Origin: Ignavibacteria bacterium
Lineage (GTDB): Bacteria; Bacteroidota; Ignavibacteria; Kapaibacteriales; UBA4661
Direction: 5' to 3'
Assembly (NCBI GenBank): GCA_013298775.1
Contig: JAAFIV010000028.1
Span: 1-63,471, forward strand
Length of the DNA: 63,471 bases
Program-made: the position numbers and the translations under genes
Part shown: positions 1 through 8,408 of the stretch, in pieces
How the letters are laid out: each line of letters opens with the position of its first letter
Numbering within the stretch: position 1 is the stretch's first letter
The notes under the pieces: model-generated
Database searches by the model: none
Told to the model about the DNA's origin: nothing
Seen by the model: only the letters and a program-made list of their open reading frames with translations

Positions 1-150
1 GAAATGTTGCCTTATAAACAGCAGCATCGAAGCACCGCCAACAAACGGCTCTCTGTATTCTTCAAAGGGAGGAATGAAGCGGGACAGGAACGAGAGTGCC
101 TTTGCTTTTCCGCCCGGATAACGGAGTGGTGTAGTGATGATTGCTGGCAT
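1..150 (-). CDS. DNA adenine methyltransferase, D12 class (partial, cut by window edge)
   Basis: Reading leftward from an ATG at 150-148, the first 50 codons are open to the window edge. The encoded start contains PLRYPGGKAKAL at about residues 8-19 and EPFVGGASML at about 37-46. These are the N-terminal signature and the SAM-binding motif I (FxGG) of D12-class N6-adenine methyltransferases (Dam/DpnM type). The catalytic DPPY motif would lie outside the window. The start codon follows the stop codon of the HIT gene with no spacer (TAA then ATG), so the two are probably co-transcribed. It may be part of a restriction-modification system or an orphan methylase; the missing part would decide. 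Confidence 0.8.
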   Translation of the reverse strand, partial: MPAIITTPLRYPGGKAKALSFLSRFIPPFEEYREPFVGGASMLLFIRQHF

Positions 151-615
151 TTATGCTGTCTTCGTAATTTCTTGCAAAATACTTTTTCGCATTTCTTCAA
201 ATTCACCTTCGCGGTACACAGGCTGAACAACCTTCTTCGGCTCAATCGCACTGCCTTCAAATTGGTCGCCTTTGTAACGAGGAAAAAAGTGTACGTGCAA
301 GTGTGGAAGCGTGTTGCCGTGAATTTCGATGTTGAGTTTCACACACTTTGTCGCGGCGCAAACCGCTTTGGAAACCTTGTGCAAATCCCGCATAAATGCT
401 GCTGCCTCATTTTCCGTAAATTCATGCAATTCCACAACGTGCCGCTTTGCAACTAAACAAACGTAACCCCGCATTGTTGCTTGCCTCTCGAACATCGTCA
501 GCCATGAGGCTTCTAATTCGTGGATGATGTCTTGTGCGTAACCACGCCGACAAATCGGACAGGCTTCGCCACTCACAAGACCGCGCCATTTCTCGGTTTC
601 ATTCCAAAGGCTCAT
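151..615 (-). CDS. HIT family (histidine triad) protein
   Basis: A 154-residue protein of the HIT superfamily, whose members hydrolyse or transfer nucleoside phosphates (AMP-lysine or dinucleoside polyphosphate type substrates). The triad is H105-x-H107-x-H109 in PHLHVHFF, preceded by the conserved N-x-E-I-H-G-N stretch. A CPIC pair at residues 19-22 is typical of the zinc-containing branch of the family. The length is normal for a single-domain HIT protein. It starts at an ATG next to a T-rich leader, and its stop directly abuts the methylase start downstream. The exact substrate cannot be read from the sequence. Confidence 0.85.
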   Translation of the reverse strand: MSLWNETEKWRGLVSGEACPICRRGYAQDIIHELEASWLTMFERQATMRGYVCLVAKRHVVELHEFTENEAAAFMRDLHKVSKAVCAATKCVKLNIEIHGNTLPHLHVHFFPRYKGDQFEGSAIEPKKVVQPVYREGEFEEMRKSILQEITKTA

Positions 616-663
616 AATCTTTTTTTATGAATTATTCATCAACTCATCGTCAAAATACAACTT

Positions 664-694
664 TTGCGCTCGGCGTGGAAATTCCGTATTTTAG
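664..694 (+). promoter_or_regulatory. Bacteroidota-type promoter, near match
   Basis: TTG at 664-666, 20 bp spacer, TATTTTAG at 687-694. Compared with TTG-N19/20-TAnnTTTG the -7 box has an A in place of one T. It lies about 45 bp before the gene starting at 737. Confidence 0.4.
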
Positions 695-736
695 TCTATT
701 CCAATCTCACAAACGAAACACTATTTTTCAAGAACA

Positions 737-1411
737 ATGGCGAAAAAACCCGCTTCCCGCCCCTTTCATCGCTGGACGATTGATAACGTTCATGCGCTTG
801 GACAACTTCAAGTATTAGAACATCATCCTGAATTAGATGAATGGCTTCAATCAACAACGTCATTCGATGCCACAGAGAAGTCGTATTTGCTGCATCATAG
901 AGAAACTCTTCTCAAAAAAATCGTAACGTGGAATGAAGAGGACTTGAAAATGAAATTCATCGCTCACGTGCTTGCTGCGGCAGATATTGACACCAACGAC
1001 ATCGGTTATCGCACCTTTTTTGAAGCCACGTTAAAAGCTCCAGTCAATGGAGAAAACGTCGTTGCCAAAGCAGATATGGTCGTTGCACTAGGCATTGCCG
1101 AGCCTCGCCAACCATTTTTCTTTCTGCAAGAGTACAAACGTGAGCGCGGCGGCGATACCGACCCGCTTGCACAGGTCTTAGCGGCAATGCTCATGGCGCA
1201 AACACTGAACGACTACACGCATATTCTCTACGGCTGCTACATCATCGGCAGAAACTGGTTTTTTCTCGTCTTGGACGGCAACAAGTATGCGGTCAGCAAT
1301 GCCTACAACTCTAGCGCGGATGACCTTTTCCAGATTGTCGCCATCTTACGAGACCTGAAACCTAGAGTGGAAGCGGCGTTGAAATTACCGAAGAGGAACG
1401 TTACGAAATAA
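737..1411 (+). CDS. PD-(D/E)XK nuclease-like hypothetical protein
   Basis: A 224-residue protein. KADMVVAL at about 111-118 followed by FFFLQEYKRE at about 127-136 gives D113...E132-x-K134, the spacing of a PD-(D/E)XK nuclease-fold active site. Conserved-looking flanks (WNEEDLKMKFI at 65-75, LYGCYIIGR near 160) resemble a hypothetical family I know from Bacteroidota and cyanobacteria, but I cannot name its function. No signal peptide or membrane segment is seen. It is divergent from the HIT gene, and its last 11 bp overlap, tail to tail, the end of the PIN-like gene. It could be a defence or mobile-element nuclease or a nuclease-fold protein with another role. Confidence 0.6.
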   Translation: MAKKPASRPFHRWTIDNVHALGQLQVLEHHPELDEWLQSTTSFDATEKSYLLHHRETLLKKIVTWNEEDLKMKFIAHVLAAADIDTNDIGYRTFFEATLKAPVNGENVVAKADMVVALGIAEPRQPFFFLQEYKRERGGDTDPLAQVLAAMLMAQTLNDYTHILYGCYIIGRNWFFLVLDGNKYAVSNAYNSSADDLFQIVAILRDLKPRVEAALKLPKRNVTK

Positions 1412-1874
1412 TGCTTTTCACCTCTCCCGCCAGCACCAATGCTTGCAGTTCAAGGTCATCAGAAATACGAAATCCGGCGTTTTTCATTTGCTCAATCAAT
1501 GGCTTAACGCTTGAAATCAATCCTCGTGATTTTGCACTCACGATAATGCCGACCGTCCCTGTAACCCGCAAACCCAAGCGTATAGCCACTTTCCTCGCTT
1601 TATTGTCATCCAAAATAAGTGTGCATTGTTCGTATTCCATTGCCATCGCAATAGCACTTGCCTCCCCGCTATCAATCTGCATTTCAAGTAAGCGTACAGT
1701 TTTCACGTCTTGTAGTGGCTCAATAATAACCCAGTCAGGGAGCGGCTCTCCGAATTCTTCGGCGACTTTCGGTGTTGTGATTATTGTGCCGTATAGCCCT
1801 TGCAACAGCCCAAGTTCGCCAATACTTGACAATACTATCAAGCAACTTGTATCGCTAATGATAACGTTACGCAT
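1401..1874 (-). CDS. DUF3368-type PIN-like toxin
   Basis: A 157-residue protein with PIN-fold features: D8 in IISDTSCLIVL, E71 in SGEASAIAMA and D89/D90 in LILDDNKAR. This matches the acidic set used to bind metal in PIN ribonucleases, and the overall pattern fits DUF3368. These proteins are usually toxins paired with a small UPF0175 antitoxin. Here the partner lies directly upstream and overlaps by 8 bp, so translation is probably coupled. The RNA target is unknown. The 3' end overlaps the convergent nuclease-like gene by 11 bp. Confidence 0.75.
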   Translation of the reverse strand: MRNVIISDTSCLIVLSSIGELGLLQGLYGTIITTPKVAEEFGEPLPDWVIIEPLQDVKTVRLLEMQIDSGEASAIAMAMEYEQCTLILDDNKARKVAIRLGLRVTGTVGIIVSAKSRGLISSVKPLIEQMKNAGFRISDDLELQALVLAGEVKSIIS

Positions 1875-2094
1875 TTGCTACATCATTAGCAAGTTCGGAA
1901 GCAGGAAAATTAAAAACTGAAACATTGTACCTGCCCAAAAGCCCGATAAATACACGCTTGGGCAAACCAACAAGGTCAGCAGCCTGACCGAGAGAGAGTT
2001 TACCTTGCTCGTACAGTTTTGTTGCCAAAAGTATCGTTAATTCAATCTCTTCTATTTCGAGAGAATCAGGCAAGGTTAGAGTAAGAGTTTTCAT
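1867..2094 (-). CDS. UPF0175 family antitoxin
   Basis: A 75-residue protein beginning with a short beta-rich segment (MKTLTLTLPDSL) followed by a helix-turn-helix type region (GKLSLGQAADLVGLPKRVFIGLLGR, given here only for residues about 32-54). This is the arrangement of UPF0175 antitoxins, which bind the PIN-like partner and probably the operon promoter. It lies immediately upstream of, and overlaps, the DUF3368 gene. It starts about 30 bp after the aldehyde dehydrogenase stop on the same strand. Confidence 0.75.
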   Translation of the reverse strand: MKTLTLTLPDSLEIEEIELTILLATKLYEQGKLSLGQAADLVGLPKRVFIGLLGRYNVSVFNFPASELANDVANA

Positions 2095-2124
2095 CGTTCA
2101 GAAAGAAAAATTTTGGGGAAAGTT

Positions 2125-3552
2125 TCACTCGTAAATATACACCGTTTTCGCGTTCATAAACTCTTTCATGCCGAAGTACGAGAGTTCACGCCCGTAGCCG
2201 GACTTTTTGATGCCGCCAAACGGCACGTGCGGCATGGATTTCACCAAACCGTTCACATAGACCGCACCAGCGTTTACGCGCTCTGCAATGCGCTCGCCCC
2301 GCTCCACATCTCGTGTCCAGACCGATGCACCTAAGCCGTAGCGTGTTTGATTGGCAAGTCGAATCGCTTCATCGTCGTCTGAAACACGCACCACTGCTGC
2401 CACCGGACCAAACGTTTCCTCGTTGAAAGCGGGGGATTCCGTCGGAACATAAGCAAATAACGCGGGTTGAAAATTTGCACCTTTCGTCATTCCGCCGAGA
2501 AGCAGCTTCCCGCCTTGCTTTTCCGTCGTTTGTACTTGCTGGTACAGTTTTTCTGCTAAATCCTGCCGTGCCATCGGACCAGTGGTAGTCGAGCTTTCAA
2601 GTGGGTTTCCTTGTTTCAATGCCGAAATTTTTTGCTCCAAAAGCTGCACAAATTCATCATGCACGGCAGTATGCACCAAAAACCGCTTGGATGCGATGCA
2701 GGACTGCCCTGCATTTTGCATCCGTGATTGCACGGCAACGCCCGCAGCCCGCTCCACATCTGCATCTGCAAGCACAATGAGCGGGTCGCTGCCGCCCAAT
2801 TCCAAGACCGAGCGTTTGATGTGCTTCCCTGCCAGTGCCGCCACGCTTGACCCAGCAAACTCGCTTCCCGTCAGGGTTACGCCCTGCACAGCATCGTGAG
2901 CAATGATGCGCTCTACAACGTCAATATCAACAACAAGAGTTTGAAAAATCGTTGCGGGCAAATTCAACTCCTGAGCGGCTTTCGTAAAAACCTCTTCAAT
3001 CGCTAAGGCGCATCCCATCACGTTTGGTGCGTGTTTGAGCAGAGCAACATTTCCCGCCATCAGCGACGGCGCGGCAAAACGAAACACCTGCCAAAACGGG
3101 AAATTCCACGGCATAATGGCAAATATCACACCGAGCGGCTCAAAACGGACTTTCCCGCGCAGCATGTCTGCGGGCTTAGGAATAGAGCCACTTCCAACGA
3201 TTTCCTCACGGATGTAGTCTGCGCCGTATTCTGCGTAAAAATCACAACAAACCGCGCATTTCTCAACTTCTGCACGTGCTTCGGAGAGTATTTTTCCCAT
3301 TTCCATCGTGATAAGTCGCGCAAACTCTTCATTCTTTGCCCGAAGCAGCGTGGCTACTCGCTTCAGAAGGTCGGAGCGTATTTGCAATGACGTTGTGCGC
3401 CAATAATGAAACCCCTGTGAAGCAGATTCCAAGCGGTTTTCAAGCGTTTGTTCCGAAATAAGCGGATATTCCGCAATCACGCTTTGGTCGTAGGGGTGGC
3501 GGGATTGGAAGGTCTTGGTCATTGGTGCATTCGTCAATGGTTTATTAGTCAT
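2125..3552 (-). CDS. NAD(P)-dependent aldehyde dehydrogenase (succinate-semialdehyde dehydrogenase-like)
   Basis: A 475-residue aldehyde dehydrogenase. Visible landmarks are the oxyanion asparagine in MPWNFPFWQ (N150), the general base in LELGGSDP (E251) and the nucleophile in NAGQSCIASKR (C285). The Q-S-C-I-A-x-K-R context is like the YneI/Sad group of succinate-semialdehyde dehydrogenases, so oxidation of succinate semialdehyde to succinate is the best guess; substrate assignment remains inference. The start could instead be the ATG of codon 11 (3522), because the first ten residues look non-conserved. It follows the methyltransferase gene by 10 bp and is probably the third gene of a leftward operon. 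Confidence 0.9.
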   Translation of the reverse strand: MTNKPLTNAPMTKTFQSRHPYDQSVIAEYPLISEQTLENRLESASQGFHYWRTTSLQIRSDLLKRVATLLRAKNEEFARLITMEMGKILSEARAEVEKCAVCCDFYAEYGADYIREEIVGSGSIPKPADMLRGKVRFEPLGVIFAIMPWNFPFWQVFRFAAPSLMAGNVALLKHAPNVMGCALAIEEVFTKAAQELNLPATIFQTLVVDIDVVERIIAHDAVQGVTLTGSEFAGSSVAALAGKHIKRSVLELGGSDPLIVLADADVERAAGVAVQSRMQNAGQSCIASKRFLVHTAVHDEFVQLLEQKISALKQGNPLESSTTTGPMARQDLAEKLYQQVQTTEKQGGKLLLGGMTKGANFQPALFAYVPTESPAFNEETFGPVAAVVRVSDDDEAIRLANQTRYGLGASVWTRDVERGERIAERVNAGAVYVNGLVKSMPHVPFGGIKKSGYGRELSYFGMKEFMNAKTVYIYE

Positions 3553-3562
3553 TAGTCAGAAT

Positions 3563-4150
3563 CTAGGTATTGTGCGGCTTTTGAGCGAGATAATAGTAAT
3601 TTTCTCCTTCACCAAAACACTCGCTCAAAAGCGTCATTCCTTGCTCTGCGAGAGTTTTTTGATACTTTTCTGAACCAAGCGAATAGTAAGAAAATTCTAC
3701 ATCGTACATCGCTCCAGACCGCATTCCTGCTTCTTTCCCAGAGCTAAAAAGAAAATATCCGCCGCTTTTCAATACCGATGCAATTCGCTGAATCGCGCTT
3801 TGCTGTTCAGGTTCTGTTAAATGAAACATCACGCCCCATGCAATGGCGGCATCAAAGGTTTCAGCAAAAAAGTCAAACTCAAGAATTGATGCGCATTGCA
3901 CGGGAATAGTTGGAAAATTTTCGCTAAAAATTTTCACCATTTCACTTGAACTATCTACCGCATAAACCTTGAATTCATGCGGGTTTTGAACGATGCGCTC
4001 CGTTATCGGCTTTCCTGTGCCTGCGCCAAAATCAAGAATATGTGCGCCTTTGGGGAGGTTTACGAGCAATTCATCCAATTCTTTTAGCCCAATGCGGCTA
4101 TTTTCGCGCTCTTTGGCGTAGTGATTCGCAATGAGGGTATAGGGTGCCAT
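3563..4150 (-). CDS. Class I SAM-dependent methyltransferase
   Basis: A 195-residue Rossmann-fold methyltransferase. Motif I is ILDFGAGTGKP at about residues 38-48, the acidic motif II is in VYAVDSSSEMV, and motif IV lies in FDAAIAWGVMFHL, in the methyltransferase-11/25 style. The substrate cannot be deduced; small-molecule methylation is usual for this class. Its ATG overlaps the stop of the upstream DUF1761 gene (TAATG), a sign of coupled translation, and the aldehyde dehydrogenase follows after 10 bp. Confidence 0.85.
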   Translation of the reverse strand: MAPYTLIANHYAKERENSRIGLKELDELLVNLPKGAHILDFGAGTGKPITERIVQNPHEFKVYAVDSSSEMVKIFSENFPTIPVQCASILEFDFFAETFDAAIAWGVMFHLTEPEQQSAIQRIASVLKSGGYFLFSSGKEAGMRSGAMYDVEFSYYSLGSEKYQKTLAEQGMTLLSECFGEGENYYYLAQKPHNT

Positions 4151-4575
4151 TATTGAGCATCCTCATATTTCCGCCACGCGCCAAGCATTGCCCCACACAC
4201 AAGAGCATCTGCCAATACTCCGCCGCCATTTATCAAACTTAGCTCAATCGGACGCAGCGAAAAAAGGTCGGTTTGAGCAAGAGGAAAGAACGTGTAGCCA
4301 ACCCAAAGCAAGGCTGCAAGCAAGACCCCATCACGTAAATTGTCGATATTGAGTTTTGTAAAAACCCATGCCGTAACGTAGCACGCAGCAATTTCCCCTG
4401 CAATAGAAACAACGTAGGCAAAAACAGATGTGGCTTCAAAATCAATCGCTTGTTTTGCCAAAAGCTGCATCCACTTATTGCGCAAGAGACCATACCAGAC
4501 AAGATCCACGCCTTGCTGCAAAAGAATGACCACCCAAACGGCGATGTGATTGATGCGAAGTTTTTTGATATTCAT
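4150..4575 (-). CDS. DUF1761-like membrane protein
   Basis: A 141-residue protein with about four hydrophobic segments (residues roughly 8-28, 48-70, 80-100 and 114-132). The first contains LVWYGLLRNKWM, which resembles the WYxxxF.K.W pattern at the start of DUF1761 proteins. These are small integral membrane proteins of unknown function. It is the first gene of the leftward set with the methyltransferase and the aldehyde dehydrogenase. No signal peptide separate from the first membrane segment is seen. Confidence 0.6.
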   Translation of the reverse strand: MNIKKLRINHIAVWVVILLQQGVDLVWYGLLRNKWMQLLAKQAIDFEATSVFAYVVSIAGEIAACYVTAWVFTKLNIDNLRDGVLLAALLWVGYTFFPLAQTDLFSLRPIELSLINGGGVLADALVCGAMLGAWRKYEDAQ

Positions 4576-4685
4576 AATGGAACGGGGAAAAGAGATAAAA
4601 AAATAGTTGTATTCGTGTTGTAGTTTCTATCAATTTTTTGCCGCAGACGGCGTAAATACTCTTATCTGTGCCACAGCACACAAGA

Positions 4686-4745
4686 AAAATCTGTCACAAA
4701 ATCTGTCACAAAATCTATCACAAAATCTATCACAAAATCTATCAC
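4686..4745. repeat. Tandem repeat, 5 x 12 bp
   Basis: Five head-to-tail copies of AAAATCT(G/A)TCAC: two with G (4686-4709) and three with A (4710-4745). There are no spacers, so it is not CRISPR-like. The last four bases overlap the end of the sensor kinase gene, so its stop codon (4742-4744) lies within the last unit. Confidence 0.95.
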
Positions 4746-7459
4746 TCAAGCAATTCATTTCCAGAAATTTCAAGCGGTTTCAAATGGTGTAAATGCTTCG
4801 CCGTGCGAGTGGGAATGCGAAACTGAACAGCAGTTCCTTTTCCTTTTTCGGATTGTATCAGCATTTCGCCGCCGTGCATCTGGACGATGTATTTCATAAT
4901 CATTGTTCCCATGCCTGAACCGCCCTGGCTGCCAAACGTTGTGAATCCTTTGCGCATCATACTTTTCTGCACATCGGCACTCATTCCTTCGCCCGTATCT
5001 TGCACTTGAAAACACACCGTTCCCGTCTCGAACCACGCACGAATACTGATTACGCCATCACTTTCTGGCATTGCGCGGATACCGTTTTCGACGGCATTGC
5101 GTAATGCCCGCTCTAGCTTGAGTTGGTCGCATTCAAACAAAATATGCTGTGCATAGACCTCAAAACCAACATTTGCAAACAAGTTTTCATCGAATTCCTT
5201 ACGCACATTGGCGCAAATTTCTGCAGCGTCAGCGACGCGCTTCTCCAAGTCCTCACTTTTTCCAATCGTGATAATATCGCGCACACGTTTGATAATCAAA
5301 TTCACCTGATACAAAATCTTTTGCCCTTCATTGCTCATCGAGGAATGGGCGATTTTTTCAGCATTCAAGCGGATTGCAGCCAAGTTCGTTTGCAAATCGT
5401 GAGCAAGTTGCGCCCAGTTTCCAAGTTTTTTCTTGCCCAATTCTTCGGTAATATCTTTACCAATGAGCATAATGCCGCGCATCGCACCAAATCTGGTTTG
5501 GATGGGAATTGCTGTAAACAAGTAATCATGCGATTCTGTGGCATTTTCTTCCCCAAAATCACTCCGCTCATCGCTTTGAATGAGCTTTTGGAACGTAATC
5601 GGCTTTGTGGCTTGAATGCGTTGTTTCAAGGCTTCGCGGGCAAATGTGCTGAGAAGAAGCGCACCTGAATCCACACAATAATACTGAAACAATCGGCTGA
5701 GAGGAGCTTCCTGAGCCACGTTCAGCAACATGCGAGCAGACTCATTCAGTGATTGAAGTTTTCCTTCTTCATCCAAAATCACCATCGCATCCGCGCCCGG
5801 CGCACCGAACAAGGTTATGAGCAAACGACGCTGATACCGCACAATATACAACAGCAAAACAATAATCCCCAAAACAAGCAGTAATGCCCCATAGAGCCAC
5901 ATATCGCGAACAATATTTCGTAACCACCACAAGGGAACGTTTCGCTTGGAAAGAAGAATAGTTTCTCGCCCCGCAACGGCAGCATATATCAGGTTTTCAG
6001 CGGATTCATCGCCACCATCGGTTTGCTCACGGACATTGATTGTGCGAATGGCGACAATTGGTGAACTCATTTCATTGGCAAAGCTGCTATTGGAACTTGA
6101 ACTCATCGCGGATGATGATTGCCCACCATCAGGAAAGGTGCGGTTCGCGCCTAAAATCTTCATCTCGCCAAACTTCGCCGCAATGCGTCCATTGGCAATG
6201 GGTTCCGTTCCTGTTCCCATCACGTACACCGTGTTCAGAAATACGCACCAGAACTCATGTTGCGAGGTTTGTAGCGATTGCACCGCAAGCGGCAGAATAG
6301 CAGTTTCGGGAAATGTCCATAAAATTTCGCTCGAACTTGCGCCCTGAAAAGGCATGCGGACGACTTCCCACAGGTATTTTCCAGTGCTGGTATTTTGCGT
6401 AAGGGCAAAGGCAGAAATGCGGTCTATTTCTTCTACAAAGCTGATAAAAGCTGCATCGGTATTGATGCCCGTCGAAAGCATCGGTTTTTTGGGACGAAGA
6501 ATATACACCATCGTGCTTGCGCCTTGTGGCACGCAGACTGCCACGCTGTAATTGCTCACTCGGCGAAGTATTGTGCGGCGTTGGAGGTCTAAGGATTCTC
6601 GCCAAATTTCCTTGCCCTCAACCGAGAGCATTATCAATTCTTTTCGCACACCAGAAGTCTGTAAGAGCGCACAAACAGGGTCGTTTGGGGAATTGGTAAA
6701 GGTATTCATCGTGATACATTCTTCAGGGCGAAATTCTGTACATTCTCGAATAGTAAGTGCGTTTACTGTATATTTATTTACTATATGTTTATTTACTATC
6801 AGCGTATTTGCTACATTATTTTCAGAAGTATTTATGCTATCAAGACCGCCGCTACGACGACTACACCAGAAAAGCCGACCCGCACACAAACAGGCAAATG
6901 CAGTTCCCTTGCCAAAAGGAAGGATTCGTGCATCATCGCGGCGAAGTGCATCGGTAAAGAAGCTGCTTGTTGCTGAACTGGAAACGAGTATTGGTGCAAC
7001 ATTGAGCAGTATTAAACTCGGGGAAATTTCACCAACAAACAAGGAGTCGTGCCGCTCAAAAAGAAGAGCGCAGGTGGAATCAGTCCATGCCTCGCTCGCA
7101 AGTATGGACGCGCCTTCGAGCGTCGAGCGGCGAAGATTATCGCGTTCAAGCCCTGCGCCAACACTTGCCACAGCAGAAGCAAGCGTCCCGTAGGCACGTC
7201 GTTTGAACTCAAACACGAGTATTGGTGAGCGTTGTGAGGAATTATTTGTTTCAGCATTGGAAGAATTTCTTCGCACAATATGCACTTGTGTCCCAGCGAA
7301 TGTTTGCTCAGTTTGCAAACGATATTCAAAAAATGAGCGGTCTTGTGCGAGGGAAGTGTGCGGAGAAAAACACACCCAACAACAAGCCCACAAAGCAAGT
7401 AAACACAAGCCTTTCAGGGAATAACGACAATAACGAAACCAATCAAATATTGTTTGCAT
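4742..7459 (-). CDS. Sensor histidine kinase with large periplasmic domain
   Basis: A 905-residue membrane sensor kinase. The order is: N-terminal signal/membrane segment (about 14-38), a large extracytoplasmic region (about 40-510, possibly propeller-like but not certain), a transmembrane helix (about 517-540), a PAS-like domain (about 550-660), HisKA with the phospho-acceptor in LAHDLQTN (near 685) and HATPase_c with N box RNAVENGIRAM (near 788), DTGEGM (near 820) and GGSGMGTM (near 847). A response regulator is not adjacent. It begins 4 bp after the stop of the secreted duplicated-domain protein, so the two form an operon. Residues coded around 6761-6820 hold four degenerate 15-bp repeats (VNK-I-VNK pattern). 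Confidence 0.9.
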   Translation of the reverse strand: MQTIFDWFRYCRYSLKGLCLLALWACCWVCFSPHTSLAQDRSFFEYRLQTEQTFAGTQVHIVRRNSSNAETNNSSQRSPILVFEFKRRAYGTLASAVASVGAGLERDNLRRSTLEGASILASEAWTDSTCALLFERHDSLFVGEISPSLILLNVAPILVSSSATSSFFTDALRRDDARILPFGKGTAFACLCAGRLFWCSRRSGGLDSINTSENNVANTLIVNKHIVNKYTVNALTIRECTEFRPEECITMNTFTNSPNDPVCALLQTSGVRKELIMLSVEGKEIWRESLDLQRRTILRRVSNYSVAVCVPQGASTMVYILRPKKPMLSTGINTDAAFISFVEEIDRISAFALTQNTSTGKYLWEVVRMPFQGASSSEILWTFPETAILPLAVQSLQTSQHEFWCVFLNTVYVMGTGTEPIANGRIAAKFGEMKILGANRTFPDGGQSSSAMSSSSNSSFANEMSSPIVAIRTINVREQTDGGDESAENLIYAAVAGRETILLSKRNVPLWWLRNIVRDMWLYGALLLVLGIIVLLLYIVRYQRRLLITLFGAPGADAMVILDEEGKLQSLNESARMLLNVAQEAPLSRLFQYYCVDSGALLLSTFAREALKQRIQATKPITFQKLIQSDERSDFGEENATESHDYLFTAIPIQTRFGAMRGIMLIGKDITEELGKKKLGNWAQLAHDLQTNLAAIRLNAEKIAHSSMSNEGQKILYQVNLIIKRVRDIITIGKSEDLEKRVADAAEICANVRKEFDENLFANVGFEVYAQHILFECDQLKLERALRNAVENGIRAMPESDGVISIRAWFETGTVCFQVQDTGEGMSADVQKSMMRKGFTTFGSQGGSGMGTMIMKYIVQMHGGEMLIQSEKGKGTAVQFRIPTRTAKHLHHLKPLEISGNELLE

Positions 7460-7463
7460 GATG

Positions 7464-8216
7464 CTATTTTTTTCGGATATTTTCTACGCCAGTAGTGTTC
7501 ACTTTCGGCAATGCCCATACGCCTTGCCCGTAGTTGTCTTTCGCGAGGTCGTACATTATTACGCCAAAGGCTTCTGACATTCCCCAGCCAACATACAAAT
7601 AATTTCCCTCACGAATACCGACCCCGTTGTAGAAGATATTCCCAAAATTCCATCGCAGGTTGTACATTTCCGCATCGTTATTGCGTGTAATACTGATAGT
7701 TCCTTCGTATGCGGACTGCATTACTGGATTTTCACCAATCACATCGTATCGCCCTTCGATATACCGTTCATTATCAATTCCCGCCCGAACACGGCTTGCA
7801 ACCTCAATTCCCACCTTTCCATCTTGCCCTGTTGCCGTCCACGCGCCAATCAATTTATCCGATTCAATTTTATACACCACCACGCCAAAAGCAGCTTCCG
7901 GCGTTCCCCAGCCAACGCAGAGCTTCTTTCCTTGCATCAAGCCGATGCCAGAATACGTACCAGCACTCGTGCGCCAATCAAGAGAGTACGCAGATACACC
8001 GAGTGGATTGATAGCAACTGTTCCAAAATAGTTTTGTCCTGCGGTATTGCGAGCTTCCATAATTTGCCATTCACCAAGAATATGTGTTTGGGCAAGGCTC
8101 GGCGTAAAGCTCGCGCAAGCTAGCACGAGTGCGTAAAGAAATGCGTACAGAAGCATTGCACGTGATACGAAAAAATATGAGTATGAAGTTCGAGAAGAAG
8201 AAAAGAAAGAGCGCAT
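7464..8216 (-). CDS. Secreted protein with two copies of a ~80-residue beta-rich domain
   Basis: A 250-residue exported protein with a signal peptide ending near SLAQ (residue 43). After it come two related halves (about 47-128 and 154-235). Each carries the sequence order Y-x-L-x-W, Y-x-G-x-G, G-x-x-L-x-VGWG and G-V-x-x-Y-x-x-x-x-x-x-G-x-W; the VGWG motifs fall at 101-104 and 209-212. The pattern suggests a small beta-sandwich or lipocalin-like barrel, but I do not recognise a named family. It is the first gene of an operon with the large sensor kinase, so it may bind or present the signal that the kinase detects; that is inference. Confidence 0.75.
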   Translation of the reverse strand: MRSFFSSSRTSYSYFFVSRAMLLYAFLYALVLACASFTPSLAQTHILGEWQIMEARNTAGQNYFGTVAINPLGVSAYSLDWRTSAGTYSGIGLMQGKKLCVGWGTPEAAFGVVVYKIESDKLIGAWTATGQDGKVGIEVASRVRAGIDNERYIEGRYDVIGENPVMQSAYEGTISITRNNDAEMYNLRWNFGNIFYNGVGIREGNYLYVGWGMSEAFGVIMYDLAKDNYGQGVWALPKVNTTGVENIRKK

Positions 8217-8305
8217 AACGTATTCTACAAAAGTCCAATTGAAGAGAAAAATGATGAGTTTGAATGAGTATCCACGTAGTAAATGTCGTTACGTTAAGCG
8301 TTTTT

Positions 8306-8408
8306 CCCTCGCCCCAACCCCTCTCCCAGATGTAGAGGGGCAAGATGTAGAGCCAGTTTCTTACCCTCGCCCTCTGGGAGAGGGTCGCTCGCAGAGCGGG
8401 GTGAGGGC
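8306..8408. repeat. Dispersed repeat C, copy 1 (CCCTCTCCCAGAGGG type)
   Basis: Begins CCCTCGCCCCAACCCCTCTC and ends with GAGCGGGGTGAGGG, with an inner CCCTCTGGGAGAGGG palindrome. It is homologous, with the same internal order, to the copy at 45402-45500. It belongs by appearance to a very widespread class of bacterial intergenic inverted repeats. The rest of the 8217-8674 gap holds only the doubtful ORF at 8409-8603. Confidence 0.8.

Noticed and set aside
4-456. Long plus-strand frame opposite the HIT gene
   Set aside because: It is antisense to the well-supported HIT and methylase genes and shows no protein-like features.
4686-4745. Possible CRISPR-like array
   Set aside because: The units are directly joined 12-bp repeats with no spacers; the same holds for 31226-31305.
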